Source: a virus
Length of the DNA: 49,848 nt
IMG/VR virus record: IMGVR_UViG_3300044985_000034
Location: 1-49,848 of that record
Direction: 5' to 3' (one strand)
A program made the translations under genes and the position numbers. Below, piece by piece: positions 7,773-15,552 of the stretch. The notes under the pieces are model-generated. The model did not search any database. It had not been told where the DNA came from and worked only from the letters and a program-made list of their open reading frames with translations. Position 1 is the stretch's first letter. Each line of letters begins with the position of its first letter.

Positions 7773-8612
7773 CGTAACCCTCCTCGGGTTGTGTGTTAAT
7801 GTGTTTACTACTACGCACAGAGCTCTGGACCTTTGTAGCGATTATTGTCTTGTAGGTCGTTAAGACTACTACCTTATCAGATGTGCGTATGAGTAAACAT
7901 ACTATTTAATTATGTTTGTATACTGCGGCTTATCCCCGTTAGCGTACGGGCTGAACCCGCGCCCTTCGTTTCAAACTGCTCGCATCATTATATGTGTTGA
8001 CCCTCCTAGTTACCTCAGTCGTGGCCTTTGACTTCTAGTATACAAACGTAATTATTGTGAGCAGTTTAAACACATGCTCAGGTATCTTGTTTACGTCTTA
8101 TAGTGACGAGATGGACTCACCTCCTATGCGCTTGTTATAGTCTGGATAGTGACTTGTAGGTCTTTCATCTACTGTGTCAGTTTTTATACTATTTATATGA
8201 CCAATACTAGTTGCAGCTCAATATTGTTTATACTCAGTTCTCTGCTTCGAGTTACCTTTTAAAGAGTTGTATCTCTAGGGAGTTGCGGTTCGCCCATTGT
8301 ACCGACCTAGTTTTGTCCGTAGGAGGATTCACCCATTGGATGCCTACCCTTCCGTGGTAGGTTGCTTTTCGCTTAGAGACGTAACCAGCCTCAACTACCT
8401 TGCTTACTTTTATATCCCAAAGGTGTTAGATAAGTACTAGGTTTAACGAGTCTGCTTTGCTCGGTATTTTACATCTACTCGATGTAACATCAGGGCGACT
8501 TAGGTTTGAGCGCCCACTGTTTACGACCAAGCTAGTTGTCGAGTCTATACTAGACCAAGGGTTTGCTTCTGAGTTTTAATGGTCTGACTAGCCATACGCA
8601 CCATAGTAGTCT
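7773..8612 (-). ncRNA. Large structured gene-free region; candidate giant ncRNA (GOLLD/ROOL-like)
   Basis: No credible reading frame occupies these 840 bases between the endolysin and the 66-aa gene. The minus strand folds extensively. An 11-bp helix pairs 7914-7924 with 8037-8047. A 9-bp helix pairs 7973-7981 with 8059-8067 and crosses the first, making a pseudoknot. Two 7-bp helices (7803-7809 with 7892-7898; 7813-7819 with 7882-7888) stack into a long arm. Local hairpins lie at 8469-8487, 8493-8515, 8343-8361 (loop contains GGAA) and 7935-7950. Motifs such as CAATGGGYGAA occur twice. Size, structure and phage setting resemble GOLLD-type RNAs; identity is inferred, not shown by a covariance model. 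Confidence 0.7.
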
Positions 8613-8996
8613 CTACCAACGAGCTGCGATACCACGTGTATCTACGTGTACGAAGCCATCTTTAGGGTAATACCCGATACCAAGCAAGTTGGCATACGGT
8701 AAACCCTTAACTAGTAAATGTAGCTCTTTAGTGCTCATACCTTCTACTCTAATGTCAACCGCATCTGAAAGAGGGTCTTCATCTGTAGACTTATGTTCAC
8801 TGTTCTTACCACCACCTACACTACGGTTGTATTTAGTACATCTTGCTCCTGAGGATAATACTACTGGAGCATTAGCCTTCTCTCGAATATGTTCTAATAC
8901 AATGAGTATAGCAATGGACAAGCCACCAGTACCACAGCAAGAGCATACACTCTTACTGTCAGTTGCTTCTGTAAAGTGCTGTGTTTCATATTGCAT
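8613..8996 (-). CDS. Endolysin: peptidase M15-family domain
   Basis: A 127-residue zinc peptidase of the M15 / D-Ala-D-Ala carboxypeptidase fold, predicted to cut peptidoglycan cross-bridges at lysis. The metal motif is SEHKSTDEDPLSDAVDI (about 74-90), matching SxHxxG...xxD with His and Asp ligands. The distal HVD (about 118-120) supplies the third ligand and catalytic acid region. An N-terminal CSCCGTGG precedes the domain. There is no signal peptide, so release would need a holin. Holin candidates are far away at 28 kb, so the lysis genes are split. The start has an AAGGAA site. Confidence 0.85.
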   Translation of the reverse strand: MQYETQHFTEATDSKSVCSCCGTGGLSIAILIVLEHIREKANAPVVLSSGARCTKYNRSVGGGKNSEHKSTDEDPLSDAVDIRVEGMSTKELHLLVKGLPYANLLGIGYYPKDGFVHVDTRGIAARW

Positions 8997-9004
8997 AGTA
9001 TTCC

Positions 9005-9346
9005 TTATAGGTTAGCTTGCGCTGCCCTTGGGTCGTAGTCTGCTTCTTTTACGAACACACCATCTACCATCATACCTCTACGGTCTTTGATATCATCGTA
9101 TGCTACCTGTAAGCATTCTTCTATGGTGACGCCATTACGTACTGCTATGTTTATGAGTACAACGATAATGTCGCCAATATCATCTTTAATGTCTTTACCT
9201 TTACAAATGTTATCCGAGAGTTCGCCACACTCCTGAATTAGTTTAGCAAACTGTGACTTATCGTCCGAACCTTCAATAAGGTTACGGTCTTTATGCCACT
9301 GTGTTATCTTACGAATATTATAGTTTATACTGTCGTTTATTGACAT
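9005..9346 (-). CDS. MazG-like nucleoside triphosphate pyrophosphohydrolase
   Basis: A 113-residue all-alpha NTP pyrophosphatase domain. The metal-binding pattern is visible as QECGELSDN followed by DDIGDIIVVL, with hydrophobic helix ILINIAVRNG-type packing after it. Phage MazG proteins hydrolyse nucleotides and may modulate the (p)ppGpp or dNTP pool; sitting directly after ribonucleotide reductase supports a nucleotide pool role. The frame opens at 9355, but AAAGGAG lies only 2 bases before that ATG and 10 before the ATG at 9346, so I use 9346. It overlaps NrdA by 10 bases. Confidence 0.85.
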   Translation of the reverse strand: MSINDSINYNIRKITQWHKDRNLIEGSDDKSQFAKLIQECGELSDNICKGKDIKDDIGDIIVVLINIAVRNGVTIEECLQVAYDDIKDRRGMMVDGVFVKEADYDPRAAQANL

Positions 9347-11034
9347 GCTAAACATTCTCCTTTACTTGCACTTACACCCGCTGCTGTGCGCATGTAGTAC
9401 AAACCTTTAATGTTCTCGTCCATGAAGGCTTCTTGATGGATTTCCATCATGTACTCTTCATCTTCGTCTGCATCAAAGAATAAGTTAAGTGATTGACCTT
9501 GGCATATATACTGTTGTCTAGCTGACGCCAGTCTAAGTATAGCACGTTGGTCTATCTCGTATGCAGTTTTGAATACTAACTTCTCATGGTCGGATAACCA
9601 ATCTAAGTGTTGTACACTACCTGCTGTGTTAAGTGTTAAGTCTTCTACTAACGCGTCTGTGAATTTACCACGGTCTTTCGCCAACTCAAGGAAGACGGGA
9701 TTAACGCGATATAACTCTCCAGCGCTCGTAGGTTGGTTGTAGATGTTTGCGACAACTGGTTCAATACCTTGGCTAACGCCTCCGCAAATAAGTGCGAGGG
9801 TAGTAGTTGGAGCGACCGCAGTGCGGTGTGTGTTACGTACGCCGTAACCTTTACACCATTCTGGTTCACCCAGTTCACTCGCCATCCAACGTGATGCCTT
9901 AAGGCTTTCCACTTGTATGTGACTGAATACTGTGTTGTTCCACATGTGTGCTTCAAATGCTTCAAAGGGAATACTCTCTTGTTGTAGGTATGTATGGAAA
10001 CCACACACTCCTAAACCAAGGGCACGTGACTTCTCTGTGAATCGTACTGTCTTCTCAAAACCTAGGTTCTTCTTGCCTTGAGCTATGAACTCTGAGGCTA
10101 TACAATCTAGGAATATTGTAGCAATATATACTGCATCAGTGTCTTTCCACTCATGCCACTTGGCTAGGTTCATACTAGCTAGTACACATGTAAATGAATG
10201 GTCTGCGTCACTGAATAAGTTTATCTCGATACATAGGTTGGAAGCTAGTACCCGTAAGTCTAAATCTTTGTACATCTGTGGGTTATGTCGGTTTACTTTA
10301 TCAACGAAGAAGAAGTAACCTTTACCAGTAACAGCTTTAACTTTCATAGCTCGTTTGAGCTTGTTGATAGCTTCTTTGTTACCGTTATTTAACAGTTGAA
10401 TGAAATCGTCTGTTATAACCCAGCCCATGTTAAGGCCGTCTGGATGATGCTCTAAGTAGTCAACAACTTCGTCGTAGTCGCCATGAGTAATAGGTAAATA
10501 ACCTGCCCATGCTCCTCGTCTAGCTGTACCTTGAGCTACTTTGTTCATTATGTCGACACATGAAGTGATAACATCAATAACACCTGATGCTTTACCGCCT
10601 TTACTAATATTACTACCTCTACTACGAATGTTACCTAAGTAACTAGACGTACCGAAGCCGTTCTTAGTAAGTACTGCAAGTTCATGTGCACTCATGTAGA
10701 AGTCGCTTATGCTGTCGTCGATCAATTGACCTGAACACGATACAGGCATACCACGGTTTGTTCCCATGTTAGCTAGTATTGGTGTTGATAGTCCTAAGTG
10801 ACCTTGCCACAAGATACTGAAGAACTTCGCCTTCCATGCGTATGGGTCAGGCATATGTTCTGCCGCTGCTTGCGCAATACGTACGTAGGTATCATGTAGA
10901 GTTTGGTTATCTACTTGATACTTCTGTTTAAACATCTGCCAACCACCAGTAGTAAACCACTGTGGTACTTCACCTTCCGCTTGTAATTCTTTACGCTCGA
11001 TTGATAGTCGTTCGTATATTGTTAGTTCTTCCAT
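9337..11034 (-). CDS. nrdA: Class I ribonucleoside-diphosphate reductase, alpha subunit
   Basis: A 565-residue catalytic subunit reducing ribonucleotides to deoxyribonucleotides for phage DNA synthesis. Visible signatures are MPVSCSGQ (active-site cysteine near 91), the NGFGTSSYLG loop, NLCIEI (N-x-C-x-E radical-site motif near 265) and FTCVLASMNL with the second redox cysteine. The C-terminal ECLACQ is the cysteine pair reloaded by thioredoxin or glutaredoxin. It is shorter than the 761-residue E. coli enzyme, lacking most of the N-terminal ATP-cone. It overlaps nrdB by 13 bases. Confidence 0.96.
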   Translation of the reverse strand: MEELTIYERLSIERKELQAEGEVPQWFTTGGWQMFKQKYQVDNQTLHDTYVRIAQAAAEHMPDPYAWKAKFFSILWQGHLGLSTPILANMGTNRGMPVSCSGQLIDDSISDFYMSAHELAVLTKNGFGTSSYLGNIRSRGSNISKGGKASGVIDVITSCVDIMNKVAQGTARRGAWAGYLPITHGDYDEVVDYLEHHPDGLNMGWVITDDFIQLLNNGNKEAINKLKRAMKVKAVTGKGYFFFVDKVNRHNPQMYKDLDLRVLASNLCIEINLFSDADHSFTCVLASMNLAKWHEWKDTDAVYIATIFLDCIASEFIAQGKKNLGFEKTVRFTEKSRALGLGVCGFHTYLQQESIPFEAFEAHMWNNTVFSHIQVESLKASRWMASELGEPEWCKGYGVRNTHRTAVAPTTTLALICGGVSQGIEPVVANIYNQPTSAGELYRVNPVFLELAKDRGKFTDALVEDLTLNTAGSVQHLDWLSDHEKLVFKTAYEIDQRAILRLASARQQYICQGQSLNLFFDADEDEEYMMEIHQEAFMDENIKGLYYMRTAAGVSASKGECLACQ

Positions 11035-12011
11035 GTGAATCCCTCTGTATTCCAGTCTCTGTTATAGCTACTGTCGATACCTGTGAAGAAGTCGTTTAGC
11101 TTAACCATGTTAATGTCTTTGTAGAACCATTCACCAATAGGGTTTGATGGTGGTTTAAACAACGGCTTGAAACCTAAGTTCCCTAAGCATATATCTAGTC
11201 TGGACGCTACGAAGTTCTTCAATTGCGGCTTGGTTATACCTTCTATATCACCTTCTGAGAATAGCATGTTTACTATTTGACACTCGTGGTGGTATAGTTC
11301 TCGGGCTACTGCGTATATGTCTGTTTCTAGTGTAGAGTATACTAAGTCGTTCTCTTCTTCTTGTAACTGCTTTTCACGTAGTAACTGTTTAAACGCCCAC
11401 GCTCCACCTTCACAGTGTAGGTTCTCGTCTCTTACTGAGAAGTTGATACCTCGTACCACGTTCATTAATTTGTTCTTTCCACGCGTTTGAAAATGCTTCA
11501 AAAAGGCAAAAGCAGAGTAAAGGACAGCGCCTTCAACCATACTAAAAGCACCAATTGATACTAAGTCATCATCGTGATTTACAAAGCTCTCTACGGCTTC
11601 CATACGTGCCTTCAAAACAGGGTTATTTACATAATCTGTATAGAACTCATCGTTGTCGAGGTGTAGTGCTTTATTTATCTTGTTATAGAAAGGTGCATGT
11701 ATACCTAGTTCTGTGTATGCAAACGTTGCTGCCATTTGACGTATGTCATGGCGTGGGAACATACGCTTAAAGCGTCCTCCCCAATACTCATTACCTGCTA
11801 CCAGTTCATATAAAGTGAACAGTTTTAGGGTAGTTATAACTCCATGTTGTTCTGCATCAGTCATGTTGACTCGCATATCCATGATGTCTTTATCTACATT
11901 AATCTCGTTGGCAGTCCAGAAGATTTTCTCTTGTGCTTCCGCCATCTCAATTGGTGCAGGGTAATCAAACGTATAAGCTTCCTTGTACGTCTGCATTTGT
12001 ACTTTGTCCAT
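11022..12011 (-). CDS. nrdB: Class I ribonucleoside-diphosphate reductase, beta subunit
   Basis: A 329-residue radical-generating subunit with a di-iron centre. Iron ligands and radical site are readable: LYELVAGNEYW (first Glu), YTELGIHAPFYNKI (E-x-x-H and the tyrosine at the radical position), FSMVEGAVLYSAF (Glu) and RDENLHCEGG (E-x-x-H). This fits NrdB rather than a Mn or dinuclear-free variant. It precedes nrdA and overlaps it, so the two are co-translated. The leader upstream (12012-12102) carries AGGAGG before the ATG. Confidence 0.96.
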   Translation of the reverse strand: MDKVQMQTYKEAYTFDYPAPIEMAEAQEKIFWTANEINVDKDIMDMRVNMTDAEQHGVITTLKLFTLYELVAGNEYWGGRFKRMFPRHDIRQMAATFAYTELGIHAPFYNKINKALHLDNDEFYTDYVNNPVLKARMEAVESFVNHDDDLVSIGAFSMVEGAVLYSAFAFLKHFQTRGKNKLMNVVRGINFSVRDENLHCEGGAWAFKQLLREKQLQEEENDLVYSTLETDIYAVARELYHHECQIVNMLFSEGDIEGITKPQLKNFVASRLDICLGNLGFKPLFKPPSNPIGEWFYKDINMVKLNDFFTGIDSSYNRDWNTEGFTWKN

Positions 12012-12102
12012 ATATTCCTCCTACTAGTACGTCTACGACACAGGTATAGAATACTTCTTGCTAAGTCTAGTTGCTAAACTCCTGTGCCTTGACTGTAATA
12101 GG

Positions 12103-12483
12103 TTACCGTATTTCGACGCTAGGTATAATTATAGACGGTTTGAATACTATTTTGTACTGACTAGTACTTACTGAAGCGTATCGAGTCTGTTCAGAGAAAT
12201 ACGTCACGTTGTCCGATAGACCTAGGTAGTGTTTCTTAAATTCGTTAGATCCTGTTTTACAGGTTACACTTAACTGTCCTGAGAAGCTGCTTACTGAGCA
12301 GAGTCCTTGGATGGTTAAAATGTACTCTCCCGTGATACCGTTATAGAATACTATACGACGTTCAATCTGAAAGTTATCTGCTGCTTTAGACAGGTTATGT
12401 GATGCTACGTCAGCGTCCGAACAACCTGCTAAACCTGTTGCTAGTAATACACTTACTAAAAGTGCTTTAAATTTATTGTTCAT
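12103..12483 (-). CDS. Phage beta-sandwich lipoprotein
   Basis: A 126-residue lipoprotein: positive N-terminus (MNNKFK), hydrophobic stretch and lipobox LAGC, giving a lipidated Cys at about residue 21. The mature part contains the block NLSKAADNFQIERRIVFYNG, then EYILTIQG, LSDNVTY and a C-terminal FKPSIIIPSVEIR. This pattern matches a widespread phage protein usually called a beta-sandwich lipoprotein. Its role is not established; location in the periplasm or outer membrane suggests superinfection exclusion or entry control. It sits between a DUF3310-like gene and ribonucleotide reductase. Confidence 0.75.
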   Translation of the reverse strand: MNNKFKALLVSVLLATGLAGCSDADVASHNLSKAADNFQIERRIVFYNGITGEYILTIQGLCSVSSFSGQLSVTCKTGSNEFKKHYLGLSDNVTYFSEQTRYASVSTSQYKIVFKPSIIIPSVEIR

Positions 12484-13099
12484 TATCTACTCCATGCTGT
12501 ACTGCATGACGGTGAGCAAAGAATACGATCTTCTCTGCACCGCGTTGTGTGGTATGACCCGCTTTCTGCTTACCTAATGTACGGGCTGCTGCTGTACGCC
12601 AAATCTCTTTGAACATATTAGCTTCTGCATACGTCATGTCTAATGATTCAATGATGTCGTTACATTCTGCTGTATACGTAGCATCATTCATATGCTCACC
12701 TTCATTATTTGATGGTGTTGTTGGATTCATTACATCTACTTGGTAGTAGTTACATGAACCACCTGAATCCTCTACGTCTTCTTCCATATCATCTTCGATT
12801 AGGATATCTGGCTTATTACCTGTAAGTAATGCGTGCATAAGTGGTGTTCTGAATGTACGTCCCCATGTTGGGTGTATTAACATGTTAAGTGGTGAGTCTA
12901 GTACCCACGGTACATGCCCTTCACCCTCCAACATGTCATTTATGCGGTCTATTGACCATACGCCGTATTGCTCACCACCTACTCTGTCCACATGGAATAT
13001 ACGTAGCTTGTCGGTATCTGGGTTGTCTTTGAATATCAACGGGTTGTTAGCGTTTGTATGGAATCGTACGTTTAATAGTTGTTCTTTAGTGTATTTCAT
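12473..13099 (-). CDS. Hypothetical protein with DUF3310-like C-terminal domain
   Basis: A 208-residue protein. The N-terminal 100 residues are of unknown type (PLIFKDNPDTDKLRIF, VGGEQYGVWS). An acidic linker (EDDMEEDVEDSGG) follows. The C-terminal part, CNDIIESLDMTYAEANMFKE then IWRTAAARTLGK and AEKIVFFAHR, has the order of the DUF3310-type domain found in T7 gp1.7-like nucleotide kinases. T7 gp1.7 also carries this at its C-terminus. The match is by pattern only, and kinase function is not shown. It is coupled to the helicase gene upstream and overlaps the lipoprotein gene. Confidence 0.6.
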   Translation of the reverse strand: MKYTKEQLLNVRFHTNANNPLIFKDNPDTDKLRIFHVDRVGGEQYGVWSIDRINDMLEGEGHVPWVLDSPLNMLIHPTWGRTFRTPLMHALLTGNKPDILIEDDMEEDVEDSGGSCNYYQVDVMNPTTPSNNEGEHMNDATYTAECNDIIESLDMTYAEANMFKEIWRTAAARTLGKQKAGHTTQRGAEKIVFFAHRHAVQHGVDNEQ

Positions 13100-14346
13100 T
13101 AGAAGAATCTCCCTCTATCTGCGTCGAATGTAATCTCCTCTCTCAAGTCTGACATACCTTCGCGCTTTGATTTAGTTTTAGGCATACTGATGCCGCGTTT
13201 AGCTTGTAGTAGTGGGTCGTCGCTAGAACCTAGCATAATGATACCATCACAAGCTCCTTGTTTACCTGTCTTGCTGTCCTTCAACATATTCTCTGTTGGG
13301 AACATTAGTCCTGCACCTTCGTTACTTATCTGGGATGTAGGGAATACGGGACAGTTGTATTTGACTCCGAGTTCTCTGCTCCACTGATACAGTTGTTCAA
13401 GGCGTTGGTCTTCTCGCAAGTCTTTTCTGGTGGGAAACTTAACATTGTCAAGCATATCAACAACAATAGCACCGATATTATCCAGTCCAATGTTCTCCAG
13501 AACATCTTCGAGATATGAGTTATTCTTTCCATGAATGTCATAGATTCGGACTCTGTCTTTACTTCCCATGGCTTTAATGTATTCATTAGTAAGCTCTCCT
13601 TTGGCTTTAAGCTTTGCAAGCTCGCCATTGGTCATGTTAAGTGCTGACATGATTTGCCGAGACATTATGCGTTGTCGTCGTGATTCGTTATTGAACCAGA
13701 CAATTATCTTGTTGTTAGGCATCTGCTGACACATACTCCAGTTAAGGAACGTTAGGAAGGAAGTCTTTCCCTTCCCTGGCCTAGCTGCTATGATGTACTG
13801 GTCACCACCTTGTATGTTACGATATATCTCATTCATACAGTCTAGAGGCCATCTCATACCATTGTCGTCGTTTTCTTCACCCACTGTTGAATCATCTAAG
13901 TCAGAGAACTCATGCGACGATGATCGCTCTATTGTCTCTTTAACTTTGGTGGTTATGTTATCAATAGCTAATACTATCTCAATCTCTTCACCTTGTTCAT
14001 ACTCACTGATAAGGTTGCCTACGTCCGTAGCAAACTCTAGTTCTAACAGTTGGTTTATAATGTTCTTTTTAACTGACTCTGCAACGTCTGTCTGCATACG
14101 GTCAATTAGTTGGTTGTAGTAGTCGCAGTCGCTCTCACCCATGCCTTTGTGCCATGTTGTGAAGAACATACTACGGAATGCAGGGAAGTCAATTTGGGCT
14201 TCGTCTTCATTCATTTCAAAGTACTTACGAATATCGTCTGTTACAGCCTTTGTACGCTTATCAATTGCGCTTCGTGGGATGTAACGGTGTACTTTGTCGT
14301 ATTGTTCTTTGTATTTAATTATGCGTAGTAAGGCTAAGTCAATCAT
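13099..14346 (-). CDS. Replicative DNA helicase, DnaB/T7 gp4 C-terminal type
   Basis: A 415-residue hexameric helicase that would unwind the fork on the lagging strand. The Walker A motif is ARPGKGKTS at about 188-196, Walker B is IGAIVVDMLDN near 290, and the sensor region is FPTSQISNEGAG near 345. The N-terminal 160 residues lack a zinc finger or TOPRIM domain, so this is helicase only; primase is encoded separately two genes upstream. A short acidic linker (DDSTVGEENDDN) joins the parts. It shares single-base overlaps with both flanking genes. Confidence 0.92.
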   Translation of the reverse strand: MIDLALLRIIKYKEQYDKVHRYIPRSAIDKRTKAVTDDIRKYFEMNEDEAQIDFPAFRSMFFTTWHKGMGESDCDYYNQLIDRMQTDVAESVKKNIINQLLELEFATDVGNLISEYEQGEEIEIVLAIDNITTKVKETIERSSSHEFSDLDDSTVGEENDDNGMRWPLDCMNEIYRNIQGGDQYIIAARPGKGKTSFLTFLNWSMCQQMPNNKIIVWFNNESRRQRIMSRQIMSALNMTNGELAKLKAKGELTNEYIKAMGSKDRVRIYDIHGKNNSYLEDVLENIGLDNIGAIVVDMLDNVKFPTRKDLREDQRLEQLYQWSRELGVKYNCPVFPTSQISNEGAGLMFPTENMLKDSKTGKQGACDGIIMLGSSDDPLLQAKRGISMPKTKSKREGMSDLREEITFDADRGRFF

Positions 14347-14564
14347 TAGTTGTTTCCTCGGGTGTCCTGTACATCAATACGTTTTAGTATCTCCATAGCA
14401 AACTGGTAAGCTTGATAGTTATCCATTGAAATTAGTAATGGTACTTGTGTACGTGAGTCTAAGTTGTTACCTTCATCATCCATTGACCTGCAACATCTTA
14501 ACACTATGTCTGCGTTGTAGCTTTGTCTTGATAATTCTACGTCTGCGCCTTTAAAGTTAAACAT
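14346..14564 (-). CDS. Small hypothetical protein between primase and helicase (72 aa)
   Basis: A 72-residue protein (MFNFKGADVELSRQSYNADI..., LISMDNYQAYQFAMEILKRI) with a predicted beta start and a C-terminal helix. It overlaps primase by 8 bases and the helicase start by 1 base, so it is part of the primosome operon. It could help join the separated primase and helicase; that is inference from position only. Confidence 0.75.
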   Translation of the reverse strand: MFNFKGADVELSRQSYNADIVLRCCRSMDDEGNNLDSRTQVPLLISMDNYQAYQFAMEILKRIDVQDTRGNN

Positions 14565-15357
14565 TTAATTGGCTCCTTATATCCTTATCGGAAAGTTCTT
14601 TAGGGTCTAATGGAGTTAGTATATTACTAACTGTTGTTAAAAGACTTAATGTCTTTCGAATCTTGTATGCACCTTGCCTTCCTGCTCTATCTGCATCAAG
14701 CCACGTTGTGACTTCGCTATATTGTCCAAGATGAGCTGCTTGTGCTGTAGTAATCTTGGTGCCAAGTAAGGATACGGTGTTAATATGTCTCCCAACTCTA
14801 ATTGCTGATAGGATATCTTCAACGACAATAACTCGTTGTACATCTTCTCTGCATAAGGTGACGTGAAACATGACTTTACTTCTATCTCTTGCGGGTTGCA
14901 AGTATTTAGGTTTCTGTCCTGCTTGTAGCGCTCTGCACTGATACCAGATAAGGTTATCTTGGGCATCGTATACAGGGAGTACAACTCTATCAAGTCTTTC
15001 TGAATAGCCAATATTATGGCTTCGATAGACTGGCTCGGTGATACCTGCTTTGAACAGCCACATCCTCGCGTGTAGTGGTAGGTCATTAGTGAAGTCCTTT
15101 GGTAGGTCTAGTGTTAGTTCAATTGATTCAGCAGCCTTGTTAAGCTCCTGAATACGTGTTAGTTCTGCTAGGGATTGTTTACCTTTGTACTCAATGTCGG
15201 TAAAACCACAGCGATAGCAATTGCACCAGTATGACTTCATTGAATGAGTCACACTTAGCTTTTCGCCACTACCACAGTTTTCTGGACAGAGTGTTTGTAC
15301 CTTACCGTTTAGTGGTAGGTCTTTAGCAATGTCTTTCCAATTCTTCATCTTCATCAT
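14557..15357 (-). CDS. DNA primase (zinc finger plus TOPRIM)
   Basis: A 266-residue primase corresponding to the N-terminal half of T7 gp4. The zinc-binding part has CPENC near 24-28 and CNCYRC near 46-51, used for template recognition. The TOPRIM fold shows VIVVEDILSAIRVG near 170 (catalytic Glu), SLLGTK near 190 and WLDADRAGRQ near 215 (the DxD metal pair). It has no ATPase domain, so priming and unwinding are split between two genes. A second start is possible at the internal M3. It lies downstream of the tRNA and a 38-aa gene. Confidence 0.92.
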   Translation of the reverse strand: MMKMKNWKDIAKDLPLNGKVQTLCPENCGSGEKLSVTHSMKSYWCNCYRCGFTDIEYKGKQSLAELTRIQELNKAAESIELTLDLPKDFTNDLPLHARMWLFKAGITEPVYRSHNIGYSERLDRVVLPVYDAQDNLIWYQCRALQAGQKPKYLQPARDRSKVMFHVTLCREDVQRVIVVEDILSAIRVGRHINTVSLLGTKITTAQAAHLGQYSEVTTWLDADRAGRQGAYKIRKTLSLLTTVSNILTPLDPKELSDKDIRSQLNV

Positions 15358-15439
15358 CCTCTAAGAGCTGACGCATTAAGTCTTGCTCCGAGGGTGTATA
15401 GGAAGCAATCATTTCATCAATTTCTTCTTGTGTAGGCAT
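15323..15439 (-). CDS. Small acidic protein (38 aa)
   Basis: ATG at 15439 preceded by AAGGAGG at good distance. The 38-residue product begins MPTQEEIDEMIASYTPSEQD and is very acidic near its end (LLEDDEDEE). It overlaps the primase start by 35 bases in another frame. The strong ribosome site and location argue that it is real. Possible roles include a primase accessory or DNA mimic, but nothing specific can be seen. Confidence 0.62.
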   Translation of the reverse strand: MPTQEEIDEMIASYTPSEQDLMRQLLEDDEDEELERHC

Positions 15440-15458
15440 AGTGCCTCCTTAGTTAATA

Positions 15459-15552
15459 TGGTACGGGATGTAGGATTCGAACCTACCCGCTACACCTAGT
15501 AGTGTAACACCTCCTCAATAGAGGCGCGTCTTTCCAACTCCGCCAATCCCGT
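15459..15552 (-). tRNA. Type II tRNA with Leu-like body; anticodon ambiguous
   Basis: The 94-nt minus-strand sequence has a perfect acceptor stem (ACGGGAT with ATCCCGT), encoded A73-CCA, a D arm GCG/CGC with GG in the loop, a long variable arm (TACAC/GTGTA) and a T arm GTAGG-TTCGAAT-CCTAC. The long variable arm makes it Leu, Ser or Tyr; A73 and the D arm favour Leu. The anticodon arm is odd. The fully paired register gives loop TATTGAG, lacking U33. The canonical register gives loop ATTGAGG and anticodon TGA (Ser), with a C-T mismatch in the stem. Confidence 0.85.

Noticed and set aside
7930-7970. T-loop-like GGGTTCAGCCC on the minus strand, suggesting a second tRNA
   Set aside because: No acceptor, anticodon or D arm can be built around it; the sequence fits small hairpins instead.
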